Of a stretch of 64,000 nucleotides of DNA, positions 8,372 through 16,980 are shown in pieces (the stretch's first letter is position 1; every line of letters begins with the position of its first letter). A program made the position numbers and the translations under genes. This stretch comes from JACDAN01 sp050698015 (GTDB lineage: Bacteria > Actinomycetota > Thermoleophilia > Gaiellales > Gaiellaceae): NCBI GenBank assembly GCA_050698015.1, contig JBOHAU010000019.1, positions 1-64,000 on the forward strand. Direction: 5' to 3'. The notes below the pieces were generated by a model, which saw only the letters and a program-made list of their open reading frames with translations, ran no database searches and was not told the origin of the DNA.

Positions 8372-10556
8372 GGCCGCGCCGCCGGAGACGCGGGCCTCGC
8401 GCCTGAGGCTGGGCTTTCCGGACTATTCGCTCTCTCTTACCCTCGTTCTGACCGGCGGGCTCCTGCTCACCGTCGTGATTCGGTACCTGCTCGCGCGGGA
8501 GATTGCGACGCCGTGGATCATGGCCGACGAGCTGATCTACTCGGAGCTCGCGAAGAACTTCGCCGACAGCGGCGAGTTCATGTTCCGCGAATGGCCGTCA
8601 CACCTGAACAATCTGGCGTACCCGGCCCTGATCGCCCCCGCCTGGCTCGCCCCGTCCGTCGACGAGTCGTACAGCCTGGCACGGGCGATCAATGCAGTGC
8701 TGATGGTGCTGGCCGCCGTCCCCGTCTACTTCTGGGGCAGGCGGCTGATGCCGCAGGCCTACGCGCTGCTTGCCGCCGTCCTCGTGCTGCTGATGCCGTC
8801 GCTGCTCTACACCGGCATGCTGATGACCGAGAACGCCTTCTTCCTGGCGGTCGTCACGAGTTGCTTCCTGATCGCGCTCACGCTCGAGCGCCCGACTGTC
8901 ATCCGGCAGGGGCTGACCCTGGGCGCCATCGGCGTGACCTGCCTCGTGCGGCCGCAAGGCCTAGCGCTCTTCGGCGTCTTTGCCACCGCACTTGTACTGA
9001 AGCTCGTCTTCGACCTGCGGGCACCCGACGCGGGCAGCGGCTTCCGCCATGTACTCGCTGAGCTTCGCCGGTTCGTTTGGACTGCGGGCGCGCTTGTGGT
9101 CCTCGCCTTCGGCTACGTCCTGTACGCCTCACTGAAGGGTGAAGGGTTGGAGACGTTCCTTGGTGCCTATGGCGGCGTCGTCAAGGTCGAGTACGACTTC
9201 GCCAGCGTTCGGGCGTGGGTCGTGGACCACTTCGCCGAGATCTCGTTCTCGGTCGGCCTGATCCCGGTCAGCGCGCTCATCGTCCTGTTCGGGCTCGCCC
9301 TTTGGGGCCGGACGTCGAGCGCCGCGGAGCGGGCGTTCGTTGCGGTGGCCGCCTCCGCGTTCGTGCTGATCGTGCTCGAGGTCGCCACCTACGCCTCTCG
9401 GTTCGCGCTTCGAATCGAGGAGCGCAACATGTTCTCGGTTGCGCCCCTCTGTTTCCTAGCGCTCTGCCTCTGGCTCGCGCGGGGACTGCCCCGGCCCGTC
9501 GCGCTGACGGCGGTCGCAGCGGCGCTCCCCGCCGTGCTGCTCTTGACGCTCGATCTACCGGTGTTGCTCAACATCGGGATCCTGTCCGACACGTTCGGGC
9601 TCGTCCCGCTGATGCGGATGTCGAACCTCATCGACGGGGGAGTGGATCGGGTCGAGTTGCTCATGCGACTCGGTGGCGCCGCGGCGGCACTGGCGTTCGC
9701 CCTGCTGCCCCGCAAGATCGCGACCGCCGTGCTGCCTCTGACAGTCGCGGCGTTTCTCGTTCTCTCCTCCTACTCGGTCTTCGGCGCGATTCGGGAGCAT
9801 GCCACTGCGACGCTCGCGCTAATGGAGGCGTCGGACCCGAGCTGGATCGACGCGCGAATAGGGACCAAGGAGGAGGCCCCCATCCTCTACGGCGGGACCG
9901 CGGATCTCTTCACCGAGGCGCAGATCCTGTGGCAGACCGAGTTCTGGAACCGCAGCGTCGGGTCCGTCTACAACCTCGGGCCGCCCGATCCGGCTGCACA
10001 GGCGGGTAATGCGGCGAGCATGGACTATCTCACCGGTCGCATCGTCTTTGCGCAGGGCGTGCCGCGGCCCACGACCGAGTACGTCGTTGCTCCGACGACG
10101 GTGAGTCTAAGGGGCAGGGCGCTCGCCCAGACGGGCGGGCTGGTGCTCTATCGAGTGCGGCCGCCGCTTCGACTGGCGACGCACATCGGCGGGATTTACT
10201 CGGACGGCTGGATGAGAGACTTCGCAGCGCTCACGCACTACGGGAAGCCGGTTGGTCCGGGCCGTCTCAGCGTTCGCGTCTCACGCGAGGGCTGGGGAGG
10301 GGAGAGCCCCCCGGGCAAGGTGACGATCCGAGTGGGCACCCTCGGCAACGTCGATGGCGAGCCAGGCATCACCGACGTCATCGCGTCGAGAAGCTGGACA
10401 GTCCGCAGCGGCATCGGCCGCGACTTCACCTTGCCGACGCCGGCGGTCCCGTACCGGCTCGAGATCCGGGTCGACCCTACCTTCACCCCCGCGGACTACG
10501 GAATGTCGGACACTCGCCAGCTGGGCGCTCAGGTGCAGATCGAGCCCGTTTCCTGA
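8361..10556 (+). CDS. GT-C (GT39/ArnT-like) polytopic glycosyltransferase (731 aa)
   Basis: A large membrane protein with about 12 hydrophobic segments between residues 25 and 475 and a soluble C-terminal part of about 250 residues. WIMADELIYSELAKN near residue 52 places the Asp-Glu pair expected in the first external loop of GT-C enzymes, which use polyprenyl-phosphate sugars at the outer face of the membrane. The TTG start at 8361 overlaps the preceding gene by 11 bases. A clear paralogue lies at 22675, alike from the DE loop to the closing TFxPAxxGxxDxRQLGAQ segment. Substrate unknown. Confidence 0.85.
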   Translation: MDTEAAPPETRASRLRLGFPDYSLSLTLVLTGGLLLTVVIRYLLAREIATPWIMADELIYSELAKNFADSGEFMFREWPSHLNNLAYPALIAPAWLAPSVDESYSLARAINAVLMVLAAVPVYFWGRRLMPQAYALLAAVLVLLMPSLLYTGMLMTENAFFLAVVTSCFLIALTLERPTVIRQGLTLGAIGVTCLVRPQGLALFGVFATALVLKLVFDLRAPDAGSGFRHVLAELRRFVWTAGALVVLAFGYVLYASLKGEGLETFLGAYGGVVKVEYDFASVRAWVVDHFAEISFSVGLIPVSALIVLFGLALWGRTSSAAERAFVAVAASAFVLIVLEVATYASRFALRIEERNMFSVAPLCFLALCLWLARGLPRPVALTAVAAALPAVLLLTLDLPVLLNIGILSDTFGLVPLMRMSNLIDGGVDRVELLMRLGGAAAALAFALLPRKIATAVLPLTVAAFLVLSSYSVFGAIREHATATLALMEASDPSWIDARIGTKEEAPILYGGTADLFTEAQILWQTEFWNRSVGSVYNLGPPDPAAQAGNAASMDYLTGRIVFAQGVPRPTTEYVVAPTTVSLRGRALAQTGGLVLYRVRPPLRLATHIGGIYSDGWMRDFAALTHYGKPVGPGRLSVRVSREGWGGESPPGKVTIRVGTLGNVDGEPGITDVIASRSWTVRSGIGRDFTLPTPAVPYRLEIRVDPTFTPADYGMSDTRQLGAQVQIEPVS

Positions 10557-10573
10557 CCGTCGATCGGACGGCG

Positions 10574-11383
10574 CTAGCCGCGCTCAGCGAAGAGGAGCAC
10601 GCGCGGGCCATTCCGCTCCTCGCGCGTCTCGACAACCTCGACGGTGCCGAACCCCGCGCGCTCCAGCTCGCTCACGATGTCCTCGAGCCGCAGCCACTTC
10701 GAGGTCGGCCGCATCCCCGAGAAGACGTCCGCCGCCCCGCCCTCCCGATAACGCCGGTAGCGGAAGCGGTCGCCGTCCACCTCGTACGTCTCCGTCGCGT
10801 CCCCGTCGAGGGCGTAGTGGGTATCGAGCATCAGGCCTCGCGAGATCCACGTCCCAAGTCGGCGGAGGTGGCCGACCGGATCGTCGAGGTGGTACAGCAC
10901 GCCGCTGTGGTGGCAGAGGTCTGCACGAAGACGATCTTCGTCGCCGGGGTCCTCCACGTCGCAAACGAAGACGCGAGGGTGCAGCTCGAAGAAGGCGCAG
11001 CGGACGATCGTCTTGACGACGTTCTCGATCCGTGCGTCGACCGCCGTGACCCGCTCAGCGAGTCCGCAGAGTGCGATCGTGTGGATGCCTTCGAAGCACC
11101 CGATCTCCAGCACATGCTTGTCGGAGAGGTCGAAGCGGGCGTGGAAGCGCTCGATCCGCGGATCCGGTATCACCTCCGGCATATCGCGCTTGCCGCGCCA
11201 CGCCGTGCCACCCAGCGGACGGCCCTTCGCGTCGACGGTGAAGCACCGCCAGGGTAGGAGCTCGTTCAGCCGCTGGAGGTCCTCCTCGGAGAGCTGTTCG
11301 ACGAGCCTCGAATGCGTGCGCCGGTCCTCGTAGCGCTTCCGGAGCCGGGGTCGACCGAGCCGGCGCATGCCGCGCAGGCGCAT
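10574..11383 (-). CDS. SAM-dependent class I methyltransferase (269 aa)
   Basis: The Rossmann SAM-binding motif I is HVLEIGCFEGIHTIALC near residues 90-106, followed by the acidic TAVDARIENV and the post-motif GVLYHLDDPVGHLRRL. A roughly 85-residue N-terminal extension precedes the core. It starts 3 bases after the stop of the KdsD-like isomerase gene (11387) and is the last gene of the minus-strand operon 14564-10574. O-methylation of a glycan residue is inferred from context; the acceptor is unknown. It is convergent with the GT-C gene. Confidence 0.88.
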   Translation of the reverse strand: MRLRGMRRLGRPRLRKRYEDRRTHSRLVEQLSEEDLQRLNELLPWRCFTVDAKGRPLGGTAWRGKRDMPEVIPDPRIERFHARFDLSDKHVLEIGCFEGIHTIALCGLAERVTAVDARIENVVKTIVRCAFFELHPRVFVCDVEDPGDEDRLRADLCHHSGVLYHLDDPVGHLRRLGTWISRGLMLDTHYALDGDATETYEVDGDRFRYRRYREGGAADVFSGMRPTSKWLRLEDIVSELERAGFGTVEVVETREERNGPRVLLFAERG

Positions 11384-11386
11384 TTC

Positions 11387-12364
11387 CTAGAGACCGATGC
11401 GGACGAGGTCGTGGAGCCGGACGAGACCAACGCACCGTCGCTCGTCCACGACGGGGAGGACTGCGATCTGCGAGGCCCGGTTCTCCATGAGCTGAAGCGC
11501 CTCGTACGCCATCGCATTCGGGCCGATGACGACCGGCTCGGCGGTCATCACTTCCTCGGCCAGCAGGTTCGCGAGCTCGTCGGGGCGCGAGCGCTGCAGC
11601 GTCCGGCGCACGTCTCCGTCGGTGACGATGCCGAGCAGGGCTCCGTTCTCGCCGACGATGCTCACGGCACCGAGGCCGCGGTCGGTGATCGAGGCGACGA
11701 CCTCGAGGAACGGCGTCTGCGGGCCGACCGGCGGCCGTTCGCTCTCGGCATGCATGACGTCGCGAACGCGTAGCGTGAGTCGCCGGCCGAGGCGGCCGGA
11801 GGGATGGTTGGCGGCGAAGGCCTCCCGCGTCACCCCCTTCGCCTCCATCACTGTCAGCGCCAGCGCGTCGCCGATCGCGAGCGCGACGGCGACGCTTGCA
11901 GTCGGGACGAGACCGTGTGGACCGGCCTCTCGCTCGGCGAAGGAGTCGAGCGCGACGTCGGCGGTCTTCGCCAGGCTCGAGTCGAGGTTGCCGACGATCG
12001 CGATCAGCTTGACCCCGCGGGTCCGGAGGTAAGGCAGAAGCGCCGAGATCTCCTCGGTCTCGCCGCTGTTGCTCACCGCGATCACCACCTCCTCGCCGCC
12101 GATGACGCCGAGGCCGCCGTGGAGGGCGTCGGTCGGATGCACAAACAGCGCTCGCGTCCCGGTGCTCGTCAGCGTCGCTGCGATCTTGCGCGCGACGATC
12201 CCGGACGTCCCGGCGCCGATCGTCGCCACGGCGCCGCTGCAGCGCGCGACGAGCTCGACTGCCTCCTCGAAGTTTTTGGGATCGAGGCGGTCGGCCGCCT
12301 CGACGATCGCCTGAGCCTCCTGACGTAGAAGCTCCGCGGCGGACGACGAGAGCGCGGCACTCAT
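11387..12364 (-). CDS. kdsD: KdsD/KpsF/GutQ-type arabinose-5-phosphate isomerase (325 aa)
   Basis: Known members interconvert ribulose 5-phosphate and arabinose 5-phosphate, the first step of Kdo synthesis. The order is SIS domain (about 40-180) followed by two CBS domains (about 205-265 and 270-325), the full-length architecture. AVSNSGETEEI near residue 96 is the SIS phosphosugar loop; His82 in LHGGLG and His187 in NHPSGRLGRR match conserved histidines of the family. The Gly-rich loop reads GAGTSG (50-55) where E. coli KdsD has GMGKSG from memory, so a conserved lysine appears replaced by threonine. It overlaps the HAD gene upstream by 4 bases and lies 3.8 kb from kdsA. Function probable, exact substrate not proven. 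Confidence 0.85.
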   Translation of the reverse strand: MSAALSSSAAELLRQEAQAIVEAADRLDPKNFEEAVELVARCSGAVATIGAGTSGIVARKIAATLTSTGTRALFVHPTDALHGGLGVIGGEEVVIAVSNSGETEEISALLPYLRTRGVKLIAIVGNLDSSLAKTADVALDSFAEREAGPHGLVPTASVAVALAIGDALALTVMEAKGVTREAFAANHPSGRLGRRLTLRVRDVMHAESERPPVGPQTPFLEVVASITDRGLGAVSIVGENGALLGIVTDGDVRRTLQRSRPDELANLLAEEVMTAEPVVIGPNAMAYEALQLMENRASQIAVLPVVDERRCVGLVRLHDLVRIGL

Positions 12365-13098
12365 CGAACCCGCTCGCTCACGCCGAGCTTCTGCGGGAGT
12401 TCACTGAGGTCTGCGAGAACGATGTCGGCTTCCGGCGCACGGACCGCATCGTCCTCGTAGACGCCGTTGTACCGGACGGACGTCATTCCCATGGCGGCCG
12501 CCCCGGCAACGTCCGTGCGGCGCCTGTCGCCGACATGGGCGGCGCGCTCAGGCGGAACACCTCCGAGCCCCGCCAGTGCGTGCTCGAAGATTGCGCGGTG
12601 CGGCTTGTAGTGGCCGACCTCGTCTGAGAAGGACATGCCGTCGAAGTACGCGGGCAGCCCGTGGCGGTCGAGTAGTTCGCGTACGACCTGCGAGGGCGTG
12701 AGGCCGATGTCACAGACGATCCCGAGGCGCACGCCGGCGCTGCGAAGCTCCTCGAGGCACTCGCGGACGCCGTCGCTGGGATGGACCGCGGCACGCCGGC
12801 CGCCCTCACTGAAGCCGTCCACGAGGGCCGCCGCCGCGTCAGGGCCGAGCTGGCTGTCGAGGCGCTCGAGCATGTGGTCGACGGCCTCCTCGACCTGGAA
12901 CTGCCGCCCGGCCGTCCACGAGTCGACGTACTCCTGATGCGCCGCGTCGTGTGCACGCTCGAGGTCGACCTCCGGCCCCAGCGTCTCAGCCCAGACATCG
13001 AGCCGCTTCTCCTTCAGCGAACCCGGTTCCTCCCACATCAGCGTGTTCCAGAAGTCGAAGGTGACCGCCTCAACCCTGGGCTCGGAGGATTCGGTCAG
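12361..13098 (-). CDS. HAD-superfamily hydrolase, candidate KdsC substitute (245 aa)
   Basis: The HAD core has motif I VTFDFWNTL near residue 13, the motif III lysine in EVGHYKPHRAIFE, and motif IV AAHVGDRRRTDVAGA. A helical cap lies between motifs I and II, so it is not the small capless KdsC type. The second aspartate of the phosphatase DxD motif is replaced (D-F-W), as in haloacid-dehalogenase-like branches, so phosphatase activity is uncertain. No ATG, GTG or TTG lies near the domain start; the best start is CTG at 13098 overlapping the upstream TGA. It is coupled to the KdsD-like gene downstream. A role as Kdo-8-phosphate phosphatase is inferred from position only. Confidence 0.75.
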   Translation of the reverse strand: MTESSEPRVEAVTFDFWNTLMWEEPGSLKEKRLDVWAETLGPEVDLERAHDAAHQEYVDSWTAGRQFQVEEAVDHMLERLDSQLGPDAAAALVDGFSEGGRRAAVHPSDGVRECLEELRSAGVRLGIVCDIGLTPSQVVRELLDRHGLPAYFDGMSFSDEVGHYKPHRAIFEHALAGLGGVPPERAAHVGDRRRTDVAGAAAMGMTSVRYNGVYEDDAVRAPEADIVLADLSELPQKLGVSERVR

Positions 13099-14564
13099 AG
13101 GCCTACCCGTGCCCGCAGCTTCATCACCCGCGGATGCCGGAGAACGCCGATCTGCTGCTCGGCGACCTGGACGACCCTCCGCAGCTGCGAGGCGGCCAGT
13201 GAGAGGGCCGTTGCGACCTTCTTCTCCGGCGGCAGAGCGAGCGAGGGCTTGATGTAGCCGCGGCGGGCCAGCCGGAGCGCCTCCTGCGGATGAACGACGC
13301 CCGCCGCCCGCGCCTCGTTGAACTCGGGCTCCCACACCGTCCTGAGCGGATTCTTGTCGTTCTTCCAGGGCTGGGTCGGAACGACCGTGTAGTGGAGGAG
13401 CTTCGTCTTGGCGGGCTCGTAGTGCTCGAGGTGGTTCCACTCCGGCGGGATGCTGTCGTTGATCTCGTCCGGGTCGACCACGCAGAGCTCGAACATCAGC
13501 TGCTGGTAGTCGTAGCGACCCTCGTCGAGCCCGCCGACGATCTCCCCGACGTCCCAGTCGAGGCGCTCGCAATCGAGCATCATCACGCTCAGCTGCCGCC
13601 CGGGATGGAACCAGGACGAGTCCTTCCACTGCTCCGGCGGCTCGTCCTGGCGTGTGCACATCACCTTCGCGCCGTCGAACGGGACCTCCCACAGCTCGGC
13701 CATGTCACCGAACACCTGCATGTCGGCGTCGACGTAGAGCCCCCGGCCCTTGTAGCCGGCGAGCTTCGGAATGTGGAAGCGGCTGAAGGAGAAGCCCGTG
13801 CGCCCGCGGTTCTTCGGATCCTTCGGCACCGGCGTCGGCACGTCGAGCATGGGGTAGAAGCGCACGGGGCGGCTGGCGTGCTTTCGGATCGAGTACTCGA
13901 GGACGCGTGATGCCACGATCTGCGACTCGTCGAGTCCGCAGAAGACGCGCATGGGCTCGATGAGCGGGTCGTAGTCGATCCCCCACCTGGCGACGATGTC
14001 CTCGAGCTCCCGGAACTGCGCGTCGAAGCTCGGACGTTCATTCTCCAGCGGCTGCAGGTCAGTGAACTCCCTGCCGTACTGGGTCCCGCCGTCGACGCCG
14101 AGCGTGCGCACCTTCTTCACGCCCATCTCGCCGAGGATGTTCATCGCCGCCTCGGAGCTGAAGAAGCGAACGCCGATCTGCGGCGAGTCGCCGATCGACA
14201 CGGACGTCGCGGCGTTGTACCAGACGAGCTTCTCTTGCTCGTCGAGCTCTTGGAGGACCGGTATCTCCGTGAAGTAGTCCTCGAGCCGACGCTCCGCCGG
14301 CCGGAAGTTGATGTGCGGGCGGCGCGGCATGACGAGAAAACGGCAGTTCGAGCGGAGCGCCTCCGCGCACTTCTCGATGACGTCGACATCGATGATGTGC
14401 GCGACCTCGACGTTCTGCTCGGCCACGACGTCGTTGAGGCCCATGAGGTTGTAGTCCTCGAGCGGGAACTCGCCTCGGCGCGAGAACGTCGGGCCCTTGC
14501 CGAGCAGCAGCCACGGCTTCGGCTCGAAGCTCGATAGCGTGATCCACTCGCGGAGTTCGATCAT
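13095..14564 (-). CDS. Two-domain putative glycosyltransferase (GT42/DUF115-like plus GT8-like, 489 aa)
   Basis: The N-terminal part (about 1-190) begins with WLLLGKGPTFSRR and NLMGLNDVV, resembling the GxGPS loop of CMP-sugar-using GT42 sialyltransferases and DUF115 proteins, and has a later GVDGGTQYG segment. The second part (about 205-440) resembles retaining GT8-type GT-A enzymes, with GRGLYVDADMQVFGDMAELW supplying a DxD and LLHYTVVPTQPW a GT8-like closing histidine motif. It heads the operon with the HAD, KdsD-like and methyltransferase genes and faces the flippase gene. A role in transferring a CMP-activated ulosonic acid is a hypothesis; domain calls are from remembered motifs. Confidence 0.7.
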   Translation of the reverse strand: MIELREWITLSSFEPKPWLLLGKGPTFSRRGEFPLEDYNLMGLNDVVAEQNVEVAHIIDVDVIEKCAEALRSNCRFLVMPRRPHINFRPAERRLEDYFTEIPVLQELDEQEKLVWYNAATSVSIGDSPQIGVRFFSSEAAMNILGEMGVKKVRTLGVDGGTQYGREFTDLQPLENERPSFDAQFRELEDIVARWGIDYDPLIEPMRVFCGLDESQIVASRVLEYSIRKHASRPVRFYPMLDVPTPVPKDPKNRGRTGFSFSRFHIPKLAGYKGRGLYVDADMQVFGDMAELWEVPFDGAKVMCTRQDEPPEQWKDSSWFHPGRQLSVMMLDCERLDWDVGEIVGGLDEGRYDYQQLMFELCVVDPDEINDSIPPEWNHLEHYEPAKTKLLHYTVVPTQPWKNDKNPLRTVWEPEFNEARAAGVVHPQEALRLARRGYIKPSLALPPEKKVATALSLAASQLRRVVQVAEQQIGVLRHPRVMKLRARVGL

Positions 14565-14654
14565 GCGGGAACAGGCGACGTCAACACTGCTTTAGTTGGC
14601 CGGATCGCCGGGACGGCCGTAGTAGCCCGGGCACCCTACCGAAACTCTTGAGCC

Positions 14655-16133
14655 GTGATCATCGAAAGCTCTGACAGGGAACGAGACCTGCTCGGCTCGA
14701 CCGAGGCAGGGGGTCTGGCGATCCGCGGCGGGATGCTTCGCCTCGGCGGGTACGCGGCGAGCGTCGCGGTCTCCCTCGTGTCCGTCCCGGTCCTCGCCCG
14801 CCATCTAGGGGTCGAGGATTTCGGCCGCTACGTCACCGTGCTCTCGCTGATCACCATCGCGTCGATGGTGTCGGACGTCGGCCTCACCCTGGTGGGACTC
14901 AGAGAGTACGCCGTGCGCGACCATGCTGGGCGCGTTCGCCTGGTTCGCAACCTGGTGGGCCTGCGGACGCTCGTCTCCTCGATCGGCGCTGTGGGGGCGA
15001 CGGTGTTCGCGGCAGCAGCGGGCTACGGCGACGCGATGGTGCTCGGCACGGCGCTCGCCGGCCTCGGTCTCGTCCTCACGATGGTCCAGCAGACGTACAC
15101 GATTCCGCTTCAGGGGGACCTGCGGCTCGGCCTGGTCACCGCGTTGGACCTGGCCCGCCACACGCTGGCGGTCGTCGCCATCCTCCTGCTGGCCCTAGTG
15201 GGCGCGGGCCTGGTGGCCTTTCTCTCGATACCCGTGCCCGTGGGTGTGGTCGCGCTTGCTGCGGCGGCGCTCGCGATCCACCGGCGGTTTGACGTGCGGC
15301 CGCAATTCGATGCTCACGAGTGGCGCTACCTGGCGCGCGAGGCGCTTCCGGTCGCGATTGCCAGCGCGATCGGCTCGTTCTTCTACCGCAGCGCGATCAT
15401 CGTGCTCTCGATCATGGCCACGGCACAGGAAACGGGGTACTTCAGCGCCTCCTTCCGTATCGTCGAGGCGATCCAGATGGTGCCCGCGCTCCTGACCGCA
15501 TCGGCGTTCCCGATCGTCGCTCGTGCCGCAACGAACGACCCGAAGCGCCTCGCCTACTCACTTCAGCGACTGTTCGACATGGCCGTCATCCTCGGCGCGT
15601 GGGCTGGGCTATGTGTCGTTCTCGGCGCGGAGCCCGCGATCCGCTTTGTTGGAGGCCCGGAGTACGAGCCTGCGGTGGAGGTCCTCCGCGTCCAGGGCAT
15701 CGCCCTCGCCTTGAGCTTTCTCGTAACCGTCTGGGCCACGGGCCTCTGGGCGGTCCGCGACCAGCGCGCGCTCGCCGGGGCCAACGCCGTGGGCGTCGCA
15801 AGCGCGGTGCTCCTGACCGCGGCCCTCATCCCCGGCTACGGCGCTCTCGGGGCCGCCATCGGCATGGCGATCGCTGAGACGCTCCTCGCCGCGATCTACG
15901 CGTTCGCTCTGATGCGCGGGCGTCCGCACTTGCGTCCGGAATTGACATCGGTCCCGAAGACCCTTGCCGCCGTTGCGGTCGCGTCCGCGGCGTGGTTCGC
16001 CCCCGTCCCCGACCTCGTGAAGGTCGCGCTCGCCACCGTACTCTTCTTCGCTGTCCTGGCAGCGCTCCGGGGCATGCCGACCGAGATCGCACACGCGCTC
16101 AGGGAGCGGCGCCTCGGACGGCGCACGGCCTAG
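14655..16133 (+). CDS. Wzx-type polysaccharide flippase (MOP superfamily, 492 aa)
   Basis: Polytopic protein with about 12-14 hydrophobic segments from residue 25 to 475, opening with the typical amphipathic GGMLRLGGYAASVAVSLVSV and containing LARHLGVEDFGRYV, a hallmark segment of the RfbX/Wzx family. Known members flip undecaprenyl-linked oligosaccharides across the membrane. The GTG at 14655 gives the standard short N-terminus; the divergent gene starts 90 bases away. It sits between the two Kdo-type gene groups, which suggests that its cargo contains that sugar. No obvious Wzy polymerase accompanies it. Confidence 0.9.
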   Translation: MIIESSDRERDLLGSTEAGGLAIRGGMLRLGGYAASVAVSLVSVPVLARHLGVEDFGRYVTVLSLITIASMVSDVGLTLVGLREYAVRDHAGRVRLVRNLVGLRTLVSSIGAVGATVFAAAAGYGDAMVLGTALAGLGLVLTMVQQTYTIPLQGDLRLGLVTALDLARHTLAVVAILLLALVGAGLVAFLSIPVPVGVVALAAAALAIHRRFDVRPQFDAHEWRYLAREALPVAIASAIGSFFYRSAIIVLSIMATAQETGYFSASFRIVEAIQMVPALLTASAFPIVARAATNDPKRLAYSLQRLFDMAVILGAWAGLCVVLGAEPAIRFVGGPEYEPAVEVLRVQGIALALSFLVTVWATGLWAVRDQRALAGANAVGVASAVLLTAALIPGYGALGAAIGMAIAETLLAAIYAFALMRGRPHLRPELTSVPKTLAAVAVASAAWFAPVPDLVKVALATVLFFAVLAALRGMPTEIAHALRERRLGRRTA

Positions 16134-16140
16134 AACGCTC

Positions 16141-16980
16141 CTAGTCGGATGCGGCGATCCGCTCGGCCAACGCGTCGCGAACGGCGATCACGTCGCCAAG
16201 GAGGCGATCGAGCATGTCCGGCGTAATCATGTTCGGACCGTCACTCGGAGCCGAGTCGGGGTCCTCGTGAGCCTCGACGAAGAGCGCGTCGATCCCCACG
16301 GCAGCGGCTGCCCGCGCGAGATGTGGCACGAACTCGCGAAGGCCGCCCGAAGCCGAGCCAAGGCCTCCCGGCTGCTGCACGCTGTGGGTGACGTCGAAGA
16401 CGACGGGATAACCAAAGCCACGTAGTTGAGGAAGGCCCCTGAAGTCGACGACGAGGTCGTTGTACCCGAACGACGTCCCGCGCTCCGTCAAGAGGATGCG
16501 TTCGCAGCCGGCCGCTTCGAGCTTGCGGACGACGTTCGCCATCTCCGGTGGAGACAGGAACTGTCCCTTCTTGACGTTGACGGCCCTTCTCGTGCCAGCC
16601 GCAGCGGTGAGGAGGTCCGTTTGGCGGCTGAGGAAGGCCGGAATCTGGATGACGTCGGCGACGGCCGCGGTCGGCTCCGCCTGCCAGCTCTCGTGGATGT
16701 CCGTGATCACCGGCACCTCCAACGCCTCCTTCAAGCGCGCGAGCGTCGCGAGGCCCTCCTCCATCCCGGGCCCTCTCGCCGATTGTCCCGAAGAGCGATT
16801 TGCCTTGTCGAAGGAGGACTTGAAGACGAACCCCACCCTGTGACGATCCGCGATTGCCCGGATCGTCTCGGCGATCCGGAGCATGAAGTCCCGCCCTTCG
16901 ACCACACAAGGGCCGGCGATCAGCAGCAGGGGGTGCCCGTCGCCGACGGAGACGGAGTCCGAGATTCGGACGTCGATCAT
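16141..16980 (-). CDS. kdsA: 3-deoxy-8-phosphooctulonate (Kdo-8-P) synthase
   Basis: Condenses arabinose 5-phosphate with phosphoenolpyruvate to Kdo 8-phosphate in the cytoplasm. The 279-residue TIM barrel has the normal family length. IAGPCVVEGRD near residue 21 marks the metal-dependent class, and all four expected metal ligands are seen: Cys25, His199 (VTHS), Glu236 (VEAHEDP) and Asp247 (SDGPN). FKSSFDKANRSS and VNVKKGQF supply the PEP/phosphate-binding lysines. The ATG overlaps the kdsB stop by 4 bases, so kdsB-kdsA form one operon. A related enzyme such as Kdn- or NeuB-like synthase is less likely, because the arabinose-phosphate-type KANRSS motif is intact. Confidence 0.93.
   Translation of the reverse strand: MIDVRISDSVSVGDGHPLLLIAGPCVVEGRDFMLRIAETIRAIADRHRVGFVFKSSFDKANRSSGQSARGPGMEEGLATLARLKEALEVPVITDIHESWQAEPTAAVADVIQIPAFLSRQTDLLTAAAGTRRAVNVKKGQFLSPPEMANVVRKLEAAGCERILLTERGTSFGYNDLVVDFRGLPQLRGFGYPVVFDVTHSVQQPGGLGSASGGLREFVPHLARAAAAVGIDALFVEAHEDPDSAPSDGPNMITPDMLDRLLGDVIAVRDALAERIAASD

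Noticed and set aside
10557..10571. CCGTC-GATCG-GACGG hairpin between the convergent genes at 10556 and 10574
   Set aside because: Only a 5-base stem with no T-run; too weak to call a terminator.
11387..12364. Possibility that the SIS-CBS protein is a simple sugar-phosphate regulator rather than a Kdo-pathway isomerase
   Set aside because: The full SIS-CBS-CBS architecture, the conserved histidines and the proximity to kdsA and kdsB favour A5P isomerase, although the Lys-to-Thr change keeps some doubt.
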